A DNA stretch of 40,592 bases from NCBI GenBank assembly GCA_964495145.1, contig CAZBUP010000009.1:1-40592 (forward strand). Direction: 5' to 3'. Source of the stretch: UBA6120 sp964495145. GTDB lineage: Bacteria > Bacillota_I > Bacilli_A > RFN20 > CAG-826. The notes beneath the pieces were generated by a model that made no database searches, was not told the DNA's origin, and was given only the letters and a program-made list of their open reading frames with translations. This document shows positions 9,201 to 17,516 of the stretch, one piece after another (position 1 is the stretch's first letter; each line of letters starts with the position of its first letter). A program made the position numbers and the translations under genes.

Positions 9201-9511
9201 TCCTTTCGAATTACTACTACACGCATGCGATGAGCAATTCGACCGGGTCCACTTATGGTAGTCCCGTCTCCGTATACCGCAATTACCGTCTGCTCCACCT
9301 GCTCCAGGCCGGGAATGTCAATACCTTCAAAGCCGGCGCTCAATTTGGGTCGTCCGACTTATGGGCAGCCGGCACGAGTTTCTCGATGGCGAGTTATGGC
9401 AGTTTCTTCTATAACGTGGGCAAGTTCAACAGCAATGTCAATCTAGGATGGTCATTCACCGTATCCTCGATTTCAAGCGGAGAAGCGACCATTCAGGTAA
9501 CCAAGCTTTAA
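6275..9511 (+). CDS. Secreted M6-family metalloprotease with Big2 domain
   Basis: The 1078-residue protein starts with a basic region and a hydrophobic signal segment (about residues 18-35). Residues ~48-180 form a domain that is also found in the DUF6273 protein at 38966 and ends in a hydrophobic ..VTYTC strand. Residues ~190-275 are a Big2 Ig-like domain (VTSVSLSGSASINVNG start, SAVIRATNP end). A spacer of beta-rich modules follows. From ~650 onward lies an M6 peptidase (immune inhibitor A-like) catalytic region: a start at NILVIPTKF, YFGTDDETGWKSVKTYFEDSSYG, and the zinc motif HEMGHxxGLDD with His830, Glu831, His834 and Asp839. M6 enzymes degrade extracellular proteins. No C-terminal anchor is obvious. 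AGGA lies 10 nt before the ATG, and an extended -10 (TGTGATAAT) ends near 6241. Probably a single-gene unit. Confidence 0.85.
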   Translation: MTRFHRQYSSIRSSVWWQRIIATMMFSLSLFFVQKLGDFSIAKGVETSPSSYVIEMGNDYGWPDYSGSGYQDKSKTYRYVIMNFEDYIKSSNSAQMSASTGAIYNNASTPITGLQSIKLTYTSAASMRIFYGDAAAPSTNSKTAASGSVIDFTDVSAPYIRINTGNRYATLSAVLVTYTCTDNPGTPTIPVTSVSLSGSASINVNGTTQLTATIAPSDATDQNLTWTSLSPTIAEVSSLGLVTGISAGSAVIRATNPASGVYGELTVVVAEASSGSGEATWERVDGLDDLVAGDEYAFVYMTADTGFIASNTLATGTKYLPKNDFASNATSVPAESYSPSSYGWELGGSSSAWTFHNGSGYLYATAEKNLAIATNPTTKTWSISLVTGNYAMVTFSTSAYGSMRYNVDAPRFTTYTSTGVASIYLYRYVDGGPTPETMIVTDNSDYQVTDTFDVADFSVNVTFSDGTTQSNVPYDATMNDGFYFGTAYDPYDEPFDTADPFEIGGDYSIEIFYVDATGHCSDVVIFSVMGGSQLGDTLVDLTAIDANPTYQIGQVYASSNQLIVSATWQQYGSELLQAGDGVDGYALSSATADLTTPFSSGGSHVVIVSYRSMTETITISVMSGYERRDPTYNYENLQDRSVYYVDAMPSTGNPNILVIPTKFTDTSLTTTQLANYKDKIQKAYFGTDDETGWKSVKTYFEDSSYGQLSIGGTVTDWWNSGYASTAVTDETITTTLVKNAITWYKSTHSDITDFDTNGDGYIDAVSLIYGAPNYSNSGSNDNLWAYCYWVQDPSLKNVANPGPNVFFWASYDFMDEDTNPAPIDTHTYIHEMGHIMGLDDYYNYDSSSADGSAGGFIMQDYNVGDHDPYSKMALGWVEPYVPTANASITLRPFETSGDMIVLSPSFTDSPFDEYLIIDFYTATGLNYFDSHNQYGTYYPMGTTSQGIRVWHVDGRLFQTSTRTTSYTTSTTLATSVLSNYYYTHAMSNSTGSTYGSPVSVYRNYRLLHLLQAGNVNTFKAGAQFGSSDLWAAGTSFSMASYGSFFYNVGKFNSNVNLGWSFTVSSISSGEATIQVTKL

Positions 9512-9783
9512 AGACAACGTGCTTTTACAATAATTGGAAGATCTTCCTCATTGATATCATTGTCTCGTTTCCAGCATCAGGTACCTAAGATGCGTCAGGG
9601 TGTCGATTTCAAGAATGAGACCCTTTTCTAATCGCATTCAAGGCGAGTGAATGACAAATTCACGAAACTTATGCGCAATGATTGCACAAGAAGGCCTTGA
9701 TAAACTAACATTGAATATAAGGAATCCTTCATAAGGATGAACTGGGCAAATTGAACATTCGTCCAGACGAGAAAGGGAAAAAT
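9512..9783. other. Intergenic stretch without recognised gene
   Basis: It holds a perfect 12-bp palindrome GGAAGATCTTCC just after the M6 gene and an inverted repeat GTGAAT..ATTCAC near 9648-9664, neither with a T tract. No gene or convincing promoter was identified. Confidence 0.4.
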
Positions 9784-10308
9784 ATGAGAATCCTATTAAG
9801 AATCGTCATGTCCCTCGTCGGTCTTGTTGCCTTCTTCGTAATGCTGGGTGGCGGCGCCATCTGGGCGTACGGCCAATACGGCCTCCCCTTGGTGCAAACG
9901 CAGATCGATAACGCGGAAGCCCAAATCGAAGACAGCCTCGAGGACGAATATCCCGGTTCTACAGTCACCGTCGAATTCGAGGAATTTTATTATCATCTGG
10001 AAGGCGTCTCCCTCGATGTGGCTTTCAAAGTCCACGCCATTGCCGAAATGGGCGATGTCGAACTAGCCGACGAAATCACCTACGCTTCCGTCAATATCGT
10101 CGAAGCGGTGACCAGCGGAGTCGAGTTTGAGATGTACGAAGAAGGCGAATGGGCCGCCATCGCCGCTGATTATCAGACGGCTCCTACCCTCTTGTTTGAC
10201 GCGGAAGAAGCCAAAAGCACCGGCATGACGGTCGGTATCGTCGGCGCGGCCGCTTTCGTGGGCAGCATCTTGATTAAAGCCGTCTTTCTCCGCCGGAAAA
10301 TCGCTTAA
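9784..10308 (+). CDS. Small membrane protein with N- and C-terminal TM segments, unknown function
   Basis: I do not recognise this 174-residue protein. It has a hydrophobic helix at residues ~5-30 and a second near 145-168, followed by the basic tail LRRKIA. Between them is an acidic region of about 110 residues that probably lies outside the membrane. The arrangement would give a hairpin with both ends inside. An upstream TTG at 9751 is in frame. I chose the ATG at 9784 because GAAAGGGA sits six bases before it and translation from it opens directly into the hydrophobic helix. A terminator lies at 10467-10493. Nothing nearby suggests a partner. Confidence 0.65.
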   Translation: MRILLRIVMSLVGLVAFFVMLGGGAIWAYGQYGLPLVQTQIDNAEAQIEDSLEDEYPGSTVTVEFEEFYYHLEGVSLDVAFKVHAIAEMGDVELADEITYASVNIVEAVTSGVEFEMYEEGEWAAIAADYQTAPTLLFDAEEAKSTGMTVGIVGAAAFVGSILIKAVFLRRKIA

Positions 10309-10466
10309 TAAACGCTGATATTTTTATTGTTAAACTGTTTCGAATTGATGAGCATTAATTGCTTGTCATTTACTATTCAACTCCCATTAGTATTGGATAT
10401 CACGCCAAGACATCCAATCGAGATTCGGCTTCCCTTTTAGGGTGGTCTCGTATACCAATTATCAAC

Positions 10467-10493
10467 AAAACCGAGCGTTTCACTCGGTTTTTT
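10467..10493 (+). terminator. Intrinsic terminator
   Basis: AAAACCGAG and CTCGGTTTT form a 9-bp stem around CGTTTCA, continuing into a T tract. It separates the small membrane protein from the carbohydrate operon. The 345 bases between 10308 and 10654 otherwise contain only the operon promoter. Confidence 0.85.
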
Positions 10494-10604
10494 ATGGATA
10501 GGCGCTTGCTTTAATAATTATTGTAATTTCTAGTATATAGAACCTAATTAATTAAAATCGAATCATTAAATCATGAACTTAATGAAAAAGGTCCATTTAG
10601 CCAA

Positions 10605-10634
10605 TTGACAACGCTAACATAACTAAAATATAAT
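10605..10634 (+). promoter_or_regulatory. Consensus promoter of the GH30 carbohydrate operon
   Basis: TTGACA (10605-10610) and TATAAT (10629-10634), both perfect, are separated by 18 bp. An inverted pair TTAGC (10597-10601) / GCTAA (10613-10617) straddles the -35 box and could be a regulator site, possibly for the LacI protein encoded next. That link is inference. Confidence 0.8.
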
Positions 10635-10653
10635 GTTTTTGGAGTATTTATCC

Positions 10654-11619
10654 ATGGGAATGACCTTAAAGGCGCTGTCGCAAATTACCGGGTATTCGAT
10701 GATTACCATTTCGCGTGCCATCAATTATCCCCACTTGCTTCAAGAAGACACTCGGAAGAAGATTCTCGAAGCGATAAAACAATACGAATACACGCCGAAC
10801 AACGTCGCCAAGGCCTTGGTATATCAACGCACCAACATCATCCATGTCTACATCCCGGAAGACCTTAGTCCCACCAACCAATTCGTGATGCAAGTAACGG
10901 CCGGCCTTGGTAGCTATTTGGGCGATCACGGTTATTCGATTCTCATTTCAAAAAACTGGTACGACCATCAAAATGTCGACGGACTGATTGTCATGGGTCT
11001 GTCGCTACAAGACGAGCGACGGCTCCACGAATTGGCGAGCCATAAACCTTTGGTTTTGTTTGGTCACGACGACCTTGTCGACTGCGTCGACGTCGATAAC
11101 GTTCTTGGCATGGAAATGGCTACTGATCACGCCATCGCTTGCGGTTATCGCCAGATTGCTTTCTTGGGGATTGCCCAAGATAAGAAATTTACCAAAGATC
11201 GTTTTATCGGATATAAGCAATCGTTAGCGAAACATGGTCGCCACCTGAATGAAAACCATGTCATTTTCACGGATAACAACACGGATTCCGGCTATCGATC
11301 TTTCAAATCGTTATTTCAAGAATACCCCGAGATTGACTGCGTGGTTTGTTCCAGCGACGACATGGCCATTGGCGTCATGCAAGCGGCCCAGAAAATGAAC
11401 GTCGAGGTACCTCATCGTTTGGGAGTCATCGGCTACGACGGCCTGGGAACCGAATTGCTGGTCCATCCAAGACTGACCACCATCCAGCAACCGGTATACG
11501 AAATCGGAATCGAATTAGCCAAAATCTTGTTGAAGAAAATCAAAGGCGCGGGAAACACCCCGAAAACGAACTTCTACGCCCCCATCTTACAAATTGGGGC
11601 GACGACGATCAATCGATAA
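10654..11619 (+). CDS. LacI-family transcriptional regulator of the carbohydrate operon
   Basis: The 321-residue product starts with a LacI helix-turn-helix, TLKALSQITGYSMITISRAIN, where the family norm is TLxDVAxxAGVSxxTVSRVLN. A periplasmic-binding-protein-like effector domain follows (..DGLIVMG.., ..VDVDNVLGMEMATDHAIACGYRQIAFLG.., ..DCVVCSSDDMAIGVMQAAQK.., VIGYDGLGTELLVHPRLTTIQQP). This is a normal length for the family. An upstream ATG at 10633 overlaps the TATAAT box, so it cannot be the start. The ATG at 10654 has GGAG nine bases before it. As the first gene of the operon it probably represses its own transcription until a sugar derived from the substrate is bound. Confidence 0.9.
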   Translation: MGMTLKALSQITGYSMITISRAINYPHLLQEDTRKKILEAIKQYEYTPNNVAKALVYQRTNIIHVYIPEDLSPTNQFVMQVTAGLGSYLGDHGYSILISKNWYDHQNVDGLIVMGLSLQDERRLHELASHKPLVLFGHDDLVDCVDVDNVLGMEMATDHAIACGYRQIAFLGIAQDKKFTKDRFIGYKQSLAKHGRHLNENHVIFTDNNTDSGYRSFKSLFQEYPEIDCVVCSSDDMAIGVMQAAQKMNVEVPHRLGVIGYDGLGTELLVHPRLTTIQQPVYEIGIELAKILLKKIKGAGNTPKTNFYAPILQIGATTINR

Positions 11620-11650
11620 TTGCACGTAACTTGGACTTGGAGGGATTCTC

Positions 11651-12868
11651 ATGAGACGTGGCCGGACAAGTTGGTTTCTTACATTCGTTGGACTTTGCGC
11701 GTTGACGGGATGCGATAGCGGCGGGAGCCATTCCGACGTGGTTTCCTTTTGGGCTTACCAACCATCGACGCAAACCAATCAAAATGAATTTCGGGACATG
11801 ATCGCCGCTTTTACCGAAAATACTGGCATTAAGGTCAAACTCAATTTGGTCGTCAAAGATAGTTACAATACCGCGTTGACGAGCGCCTTGACGGGACGGT
11901 CGCAACCAGATATGGCCTATTTGGACCAACCTCTGATTGCCGACTACGCCAGCGATGGCACCCTTTATCCCCTCAATGAGGAACTGGACGCTTCGTCGTC
12001 AATCCAAGCTGATCAATTCTATCAATCCGTTTTTGACACTAACGTGTATCAAGGACAAACCTACGGCATCCCTTTGAACATGACGACGACGGTCCTTTTC
12101 TACAATAAGGATTTGGTCGAAACGGTACCGACCACATGGGATGAATGGCTCGCGGTAAAAGATGGTTTGCCAACCGGAAAATCGCTTTTTGACGGGATTG
12201 GAAACGGCGGATACGCCGGATGGTATTTCCAATCGTTCCTGGCCAATTGCGGGGGAGTCCTCGTCAACGAAGCGGCGACCACAGTCACCTTTAACGACGA
12301 ACATGGGCAAACCGCTGCCGCTTTTATCAAAGACCTGTATGGAAGCGACCCGACTTCAATCAACAATCGGATCACGAGCGATGCTTTTGGCAACGGGCTC
12401 GTCGCCTTCAAACTCGGCTCCTCTTCCGACATCGATCGGCTAGACATAAACTTTCCCAATCTTAATTATGGGGTAGCATTGGTCCCGAGCCAAAACGGGG
12501 CGACATCTTATTCAAACATGGGCGGGGAGAATCTCGTCATCTTCGATCATTCATCCTTAAAAGAAGAGTGCTGGACCTTGATTCAATACTTGCTGCAGGA
12601 AGAGCACCTGACGAATTTGGCCGATTATACGGGGAATTTTCCCGCGGTGACCGCATACCTTGAAAGCGACGATCCCCGGGAGCAAGTCATCATCCAGCAG
12701 TTGGAAACGGCCACGGCCCGGCCAGTCATCCCAAATTGGATTCGCGTCAATGACGAATACCTAGGACCCGCCCTGGCCGATAAGATATTGAGCGATACCA
12801 ATCCACGCGACATCGAGACAACCCTCGATAACGCCGCGGCGGCGGCGACGCTGCTGTTGTTTGGCTAG
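11651..12868 (+). CDS. Extracellular sugar-binding lipoprotein of an ABC importer
   Basis: The 405-residue protein has a signal peptide ending in the lipobox LTGC (Cys near residue 21), followed by the GGS linker usual for a lipid-anchored protein. The mature part has the outline of family 1 solute-binding proteins: VVSFWAYQPST, then FTENTGIKVKLNLV, PDMAYLDQPLIADYASDGTLYPL, YGIPLNMTTTVLFYNKDLVE and PTTWDEWLA. It would capture oligosaccharides at the membrane surface and pass them to the permeases encoded next. GGAGGG lies seven bases before the start. It is located 31 bp after the regulator in the same operon. Confidence 0.9.
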   Translation: MRRGRTSWFLTFVGLCALTGCDSGGSHSDVVSFWAYQPSTQTNQNEFRDMIAAFTENTGIKVKLNLVVKDSYNTALTSALTGRSQPDMAYLDQPLIADYASDGTLYPLNEELDASSSIQADQFYQSVFDTNVYQGQTYGIPLNMTTTVLFYNKDLVETVPTTWDEWLAVKDGLPTGKSLFDGIGNGGYAGWYFQSFLANCGGVLVNEAATTVTFNDEHGQTAAAFIKDLYGSDPTSINNRITSDAFGNGLVAFKLGSSSDIDRLDINFPNLNYGVALVPSQNGATSYSNMGGENLVIFDHSSLKEECWTLIQYLLQEEHLTNLADYTGNFPAVTAYLESDDPREQVIIQQLETATARPVIPNWIRVNDEYLGPALADKILSDTNPRDIETTLDNAAAAATLLLFG

Positions 12869-12881
12869 GCGATAAAGCGAT

Positions 12882-13793
12882 ATGAGCCTATCGATTGGAA
12901 AAACCAAACCCAAAACAAACAGGATTGGCTGGTTGTTCATCACCCCGCTGCTACTGTATTTTTTGGTCTTTCAGTTGGCTCCAATCGTGATGTCGTTTGG
13001 CATTTCGTTCACCGAATGGAATTGGCGGAGTTCACCCCAATTCGTCGGATTTGGGAATTACATTGAACTATTCACGAATCGGATTCTCTATCCTGATTTT
13101 TGGAAATCCTTGGGAGTGACCGTTTTATACATGCTCTTGAGCGTTCCTCTCAGCATCGCCATGACCTTGATCGTGGCCGCCATGCTCAACAGCAAAGTCA
13201 AAGGCGAACGATTCTTCAAATCGGCTTTTTTCATTCCCTCGGTGACCGCGGGGGTGGCCATCTCGGCCATTTGGATGTACTTGATTGATCCGACTTACGG
13301 CCTTGTGGGCGCCATCAATCGCGCCTGGGGAACTAACATACATTTGCTTTGGGATCCGGTCACGGCATTGCCTACATTAGCTTTGATTGCCGTATGGTCG
13401 GGACTCGGATACAACGTCTTGATCATGCTCTCGGCCATGAAAAACATCCCGGCCGACCTCTACGAAGCTTGTGAACTTGACGGAGGCGGCCCGCTTCAAA
13501 AGTTTTTCCATGTCACGTTGCCGGGCGTCGCCCCGACGATCGAATTCTTGGTGATTACCAGCATGATCGGCTCTTTGCAAGCCTTCGATCAAATGTACTT
13601 GATGACCGGAGGCGGCCCTGATGGATCGACGACGACCTTCATGTACGAAACCTATAAGATGATGTTTGATTACCAAGAAGTGGGAACGGCCTCGGCCATG
13701 AGCTACATTCTGTTCACGCTCATTTTGATGGTGACCATTTTAGGCCGCTACCGTTTCACGGGCGGACGGTCGTCCAAGCGGGTTAAGAAATGA
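12882..13793 (+). CDS. Sugar ABC transporter permease (MalF/UgpA type)
   Basis: The 303-residue protein has six predicted membrane helices, beginning with WLFITPLLLYFLVFQLAPIVMS. The cytoplasmic EAA loop that docks the ATPase reads YEACELDGGGPLQKFFHVTLPGVAP, near residues 190-215, the canonical form for carbohydrate importers. A further family signature, QAFDQMYLMTGGGPDGSTTTF, is also present. It is 13 bp after the binding protein and overlaps the next permease by ATGA. No ATP-binding subunit is encoded in this operon, so the transporter probably shares an MsmK-like ATPase from elsewhere. Confidence 0.93.
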   Translation: MSLSIGKTKPKTNRIGWLFITPLLLYFLVFQLAPIVMSFGISFTEWNWRSSPQFVGFGNYIELFTNRILYPDFWKSLGVTVLYMLLSVPLSIAMTLIVAAMLNSKVKGERFFKSAFFIPSVTAGVAISAIWMYLIDPTYGLVGAINRAWGTNIHLLWDPVTALPTLALIAVWSGLGYNVLIMLSAMKNIPADLYEACELDGGGPLQKFFHVTLPGVAPTIEFLVITSMIGSLQAFDQMYLMTGGGPDGSTTTFMYETYKMMFDYQEVGTASAMSYILFTLILMVTILGRYRFTGGRSSKRVKK

Positions 13794-14677
13794 TGCTGGT
13801 TTCGATAATGAAAAACGTGCGTCATCGTAAGAAGATCCGTTTAATTCGAATCTTCATGTATGTGGTGTTGTCGCTTTTGGCCGTGTCGTTCATTTTCCCT
13901 TACGTGTGGCTGATTGCTTCGTCATTCAAGGAACCATCTCAAATCTTGTCGACGACGTTTACGCTTTTACCACGCGATAGTGACGGTCACATTCATTTCG
14001 TCTTGACTAACTACGTCAACGCGATCGCTTATCTCGATTTGGGCCACGTATTCTTAAATACCATGGTCGTTTGCTTCGTCAACACCTTCGTGAACCTATT
14101 TTTGAATGCCCTGGCCGGTTACGCTTTTGCCCGCTTGCCTTTTAAGGGCCGCGATTTGATTTTCAAAATCATGATTTTGGCCATGATGGTCCCGGGCGCC
14201 GTCATGACGATTCCCAACTTAATCATCAGCCGGACGCTTTACATCGACGATACCCTGATGGTCTTGATTCTGCCATTCGTGATGTCAATTTATAACGTCT
14301 ACTTGATGAAACAGCAATTCATCGGCATCAACAAAGAAATCGAAGAGGCGGCCATGATGGACGGGGCCGGCCATTTCCGCATCTTCTTCAAGATCGCCCT
14401 TCCGCTCGTCAGCCCGATGCTCGTCGTCTTGGGCATCACCACCTTCATGTGGAATTACAACAATTTCATGTGGTCGCTCGTGGCGACCCAATCGGGTGAA
14501 GTTTTCACCTTGGCCCGTTCGCTTGGAGCATTGATCAGCGCCGGCCAGAACAATCCCTCGATGTATCCGCAAATGCTTGCCGGTTCCGTCATCGTCTCGG
14601 CGCCTTTGATCATCATCTTTTTCGCCCTGCAAAAATACATCGTCCAGGGAATTGGACTGGGAGCCGTCAAAGAATGA
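13790..14677 (+). CDS. Sugar ABC transporter permease (MalG/UgpE type)
   Basis: The 295-residue partner permease has a first helix at LIRIFMYVVLSLLAVSFIFPYVWLIASSFK, the usual MalG-family opening, and an EAA loop IEEAAMMDGAGHFRIFFKIALPLVSP near residue 180. The C-terminus is YIVQGIGLGAVKE, again typical. The start at 13790 overlaps the stop of the upstream permease. An in-frame ATG at 13808 is an alternative. It pairs with the upstream permease to form the membrane channel. Its last codon overlaps the start of the GH30 gene, showing tight translational coupling of transport and hydrolysis genes. Confidence 0.93.
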   Translation: MMLVSIMKNVRHRKKIRLIRIFMYVVLSLLAVSFIFPYVWLIASSFKEPSQILSTTFTLLPRDSDGHIHFVLTNYVNAIAYLDLGHVFLNTMVVCFVNTFVNLFLNALAGYAFARLPFKGRDLIFKIMILAMMVPGAVMTIPNLIISRTLYIDDTLMVLILPFVMSIYNVYLMKQQFIGINKEIEEAAMMDGAGHFRIFFKIALPLVSPMLVVLGITTFMWNYNNFMWSLVATQSGEVFTLARSLGALISAGQNNPSMYPQMLAGSVIVSAPLIIIFFALQKYIVQGIGLGAVKE

Positions 14678-17508
14678 ACCGCCAGGCAAAAAACGTGATC
14701 TTGTCGCTGGTGATGCTTTTAGTTACCGGGGGAAGCGGTTTGGGTTTGTTTTTCGCCGTGGACCATTACTTGAACCAATTGTCCAGCCACGTTCAAGTGT
14801 ATGAGACGACGGGCACTAAGGCGAAGCTTTTAACTCGCCAAAGCGACATATCTTGGCGCGATTATGAATTTTCGGGCAACCTTGAAGTGAACGTTGACGA
14901 TCAGTTGGTAAAAAACGATTTTCAAGGAGCCGGGGTGGCCCTGACCCACGCCAGCGCTTATTTGTTGAACGAAACCGATATTGAGACTAAACAGGAAATA
15001 CTGAACGATCTATTTGGTGAAACCGGAGCCAGGTTCAACTTGGCCCGCATTCCAATTGGAACGAGCGATTATACGGCGACGGATGAATTCTACAGTCTTG
15101 ACGATGTTCCCGAAGGGACGACCGATTATGGATTGGAGCACTTTTCGACCGTTCGTGACGAAGCGTACCTGATTCCGATCCTGCTTGAGGCCCTGGCAAT
15201 CAATCCCGATCTGAAGATCATCGCCGCTCCGTGGAGCGCTCCGGCTTGGATGAAGACCAACGAGAACTTGGTCGGAGGCAACCTCAAAGGCTACGGCGGA
15301 ACCACTTTAAGCCCCGAAGAAGAAGCTTACGCCGCATATCTAGTCCGATTCATTGAAAGTTACGCCGCTTTTGGCCTCAATATCGACTATCTGTCGCTGT
15401 TGAATGAACCGACCATCGCTAACGTTTCATACCCGTCCATGCAAATGGGAACGGTCCAGTATCTGCGGGTGGCCGATCAAGTGGCCGGATTATTGAAAAG
15501 TCGGCGGCTTAAAACGAAAATCATGGTTTACGACCACAACGTCGGGTCGAGTTCCGACTTGACGTTGTTTGACCAGTTTGCTGCTTCGATCGAATCTGAC
15601 CAGACGCTATTAAAACATGTAGCCGGTTATGCCTTCCATGGTTATGGTGCCGAATGGCCCTCGCTTTATGCGGACGTATTGAATGCAAATATTGATCGAT
15701 ATCCGGCCTTGGATAATTATCTGACCGAAATCACCGAAAGCACCCATTCGGTCGATTTCGCCACCAATCTGAGTTGGTCTTCGGCCAACGTGACCGTCGG
15801 GCCGATGAGTTATGGCTCATCGATGGCCGTTTATTGGAATGCGGTGTTAAGCGAAGACGGCACGCCGGTGTTGGGCAATGATCCCGACTGTCTCGGCATG
15901 ATCACCCTTCAAGACGGACAAATCAGGAAGAACGCTTCCTATTATTCATTCGCGCACTTGAGTCGGTTCGCTTACCCGATCGATGGCAAAAAAGCCCAGC
16001 GCATCGACGCTTATAGCGACAATGAAGCCAAAATCAAAAGCGTGGCTTTCAAACGGCATGACGGAACCTTCGTCTTCGTGCTGGCCAATAACGACGCCAC
16101 CACCTACGAAGATGTCGATGTGGTCTTTCGCGGCATGACGGCCACCTATCGCGTCGAGCCCGAAAGCCTTGTCACCTTGCTGGCGACGCCGGACCGTTAT
16201 CATACCGATCCAAGCCAGAGCCTATCATTCGACCACGTCAACATCACCCAAAAATCTTGGGGCCACTATCGCCTGGAAGCAACCCTGGCCACCGATGAAA
16301 GCAATCCCTCATTCTATTTGACAACGACCGACAAATGGGATCCCGAGCGGGCGTTGACGGTCGCCGACCACTCGCAAGACGAATATGCATTCGATTTGGA
16401 GGTCGACCCGGGCGATTGCTACTTATGGGTGACTGCTTCGGGAAAATCCGGCCTCTTGCCATTGACGATACCTGCATTTGCCCCGCGCCTTGAAGTCGAA
16501 GGAACCACGGCTAATATCCATTTCAATTTGGACACGGCCACCTCGTGGAGCAGTTTCTGCGATCCTTACGGGAAGGCCGTCTATCGTAGCGACAAACCGA
16601 CGTTTGATGCCACGGCCGAACAAGTCAACGTCACGGCGACCGGTGTCGTCGATCCGATCTACATCTTGACTGATTCGTATATCGATGGAGACTACGACGA
16701 AACGAAACCATACTATTTTCTGGTCATGGACGGGAAGAACGGTTTAACTCGGTTCGTATCGCACCCGCTATTGTCCGACGAGCGCCTCTTCGGCGTGACC
16801 TCGGTCACGTTAGGCCTTGAAGCTGGGTTGCCGCTCATGCGTCTCGAAGCGGCCCTCACCGGATTGACGCCGGCGGATTCTTTCCAGTTGGTCATCAAGG
16901 ATGCCGCTAATGAGCGCCATGAAAGCGCCAACCAAGCCACTGACGCCTTATCGTTTGCATTTGATCCGCGCCTGATTGAGAAATCCGGGGTTTGGTATGA
17001 CATCAACATCGAAGACACCGACACCGGCACGCTTTACGATGTAGACATTGAAAGCGTGACGAAGAACAACATCACTTATTTTGATCGGCGGTTTAACTTC
17101 AAAGAATGGGAAGGAAGTGCCAAATTAAACCAAGAAACGTTGGCCTACACCCATGTCGAGGCTGACCTGGCTTTGATGGAAACCGATCCCTACTTAATCG
17201 TGAGCGGGCATAAAGACGCCGACGCTACGGCCGAACTGCGAATGGCTTATTGGAATGGCGAAGAAACCGTATGGTTGTCGACTAGTCCGAACCTGGATAC
17301 ATCCGAAGAGCGGTTCCGTTTTGAATGCGACTTATCGGCGTTGAATCAGGCGGGCATCTATTATGATCTCGTCATGGTCATCGACGGGGTGCCGAGCGAC
17401 CTGACCGGCGACATGGCCGTGAACATCGCCGACACGATTGGTGCCGATGGAAGAGATTACGCTTTTAGAACCTGGGAAGGGTTATTGAAAATTGTCTATG
17501 AAGAATAG
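14674..17508 (+). CDS. Membrane-tethered GH30 glycoside hydrolase with long C-terminal region
   Basis: The 944-residue protein has an N-terminal hydrophobic segment (residues ~8-30) without a clear cleavage site, so it is probably membrane-tethered or secreted. Residues ~75-500 are a GH30 (glucosylceramidase-superfamily) barrel: GAGVALTHASAY, ARFNLARIPIGTSDYT, LKIIAAPWSAPAWMKTN, the acid/base Glu245 in SLLNEPT, and the likely nucleophile Glu352 in YLTEITES. The terminal beta-sandwich ending in VTLLATP closes the core. A further ~430 residues form beta-rich repeats of unknown function, perhaps carbohydrate-binding. GH30 members act on beta-glucosidic, beta-1,6-glucan or xylan substrates, and the substrate here cannot be read. 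It probably makes oligosaccharides for the adjacent importer. Confidence 0.88.
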   Translation: MNRQAKNVILSLVMLLVTGGSGLGLFFAVDHYLNQLSSHVQVYETTGTKAKLLTRQSDISWRDYEFSGNLEVNVDDQLVKNDFQGAGVALTHASAYLLNETDIETKQEILNDLFGETGARFNLARIPIGTSDYTATDEFYSLDDVPEGTTDYGLEHFSTVRDEAYLIPILLEALAINPDLKIIAAPWSAPAWMKTNENLVGGNLKGYGGTTLSPEEEAYAAYLVRFIESYAAFGLNIDYLSLLNEPTIANVSYPSMQMGTVQYLRVADQVAGLLKSRRLKTKIMVYDHNVGSSSDLTLFDQFAASIESDQTLLKHVAGYAFHGYGAEWPSLYADVLNANIDRYPALDNYLTEITESTHSVDFATNLSWSSANVTVGPMSYGSSMAVYWNAVLSEDGTPVLGNDPDCLGMITLQDGQIRKNASYYSFAHLSRFAYPIDGKKAQRIDAYSDNEAKIKSVAFKRHDGTFVFVLANNDATTYEDVDVVFRGMTATYRVEPESLVTLLATPDRYHTDPSQSLSFDHVNITQKSWGHYRLEATLATDESNPSFYLTTTDKWDPERALTVADHSQDEYAFDLEVDPGDCYLWVTASGKSGLLPLTIPAFAPRLEVEGTTANIHFNLDTATSWSSFCDPYGKAVYRSDKPTFDATAEQVNVTATGVVDPIYILTDSYIDGDYDETKPYYFLVMDGKNGLTRFVSHPLLSDERLFGVTSVTLGLEAGLPLMRLEAALTGLTPADSFQLVIKDAANERHESANQATDALSFAFDPRLIEKSGVWYDINIEDTDTGTLYDVDIESVTKNNITYFDRRFNFKEWEGSAKLNQETLAYTHVEADLALMETDPYLIVSGHKDADATAELRMAYWNGEETVWLSTSPNLDTSEERFRFECDLSALNQAGIYYDLVMVIDGVPSDLTGDMAVNIADTIGADGRDYAFRTWEGLLKIVYEE

Positions 17509-17516
17509 GAATGCAT

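Noticed and set aside
9512..9783. Palindromes GGAAGATCTTCC and GTGAAT/ATTCAC as terminators
   Set aside because: Neither is followed by a T tract.
10597..10617. TTAGC / GCTAA inverted repeat around the -35 of the carbohydrate operon as a LacI operator
   Set aside because: Arms are only 5 bp with an 11-bp gap, unlike the near-continuous palindromes usual for LacI-family operators. Not called as a separate feature.
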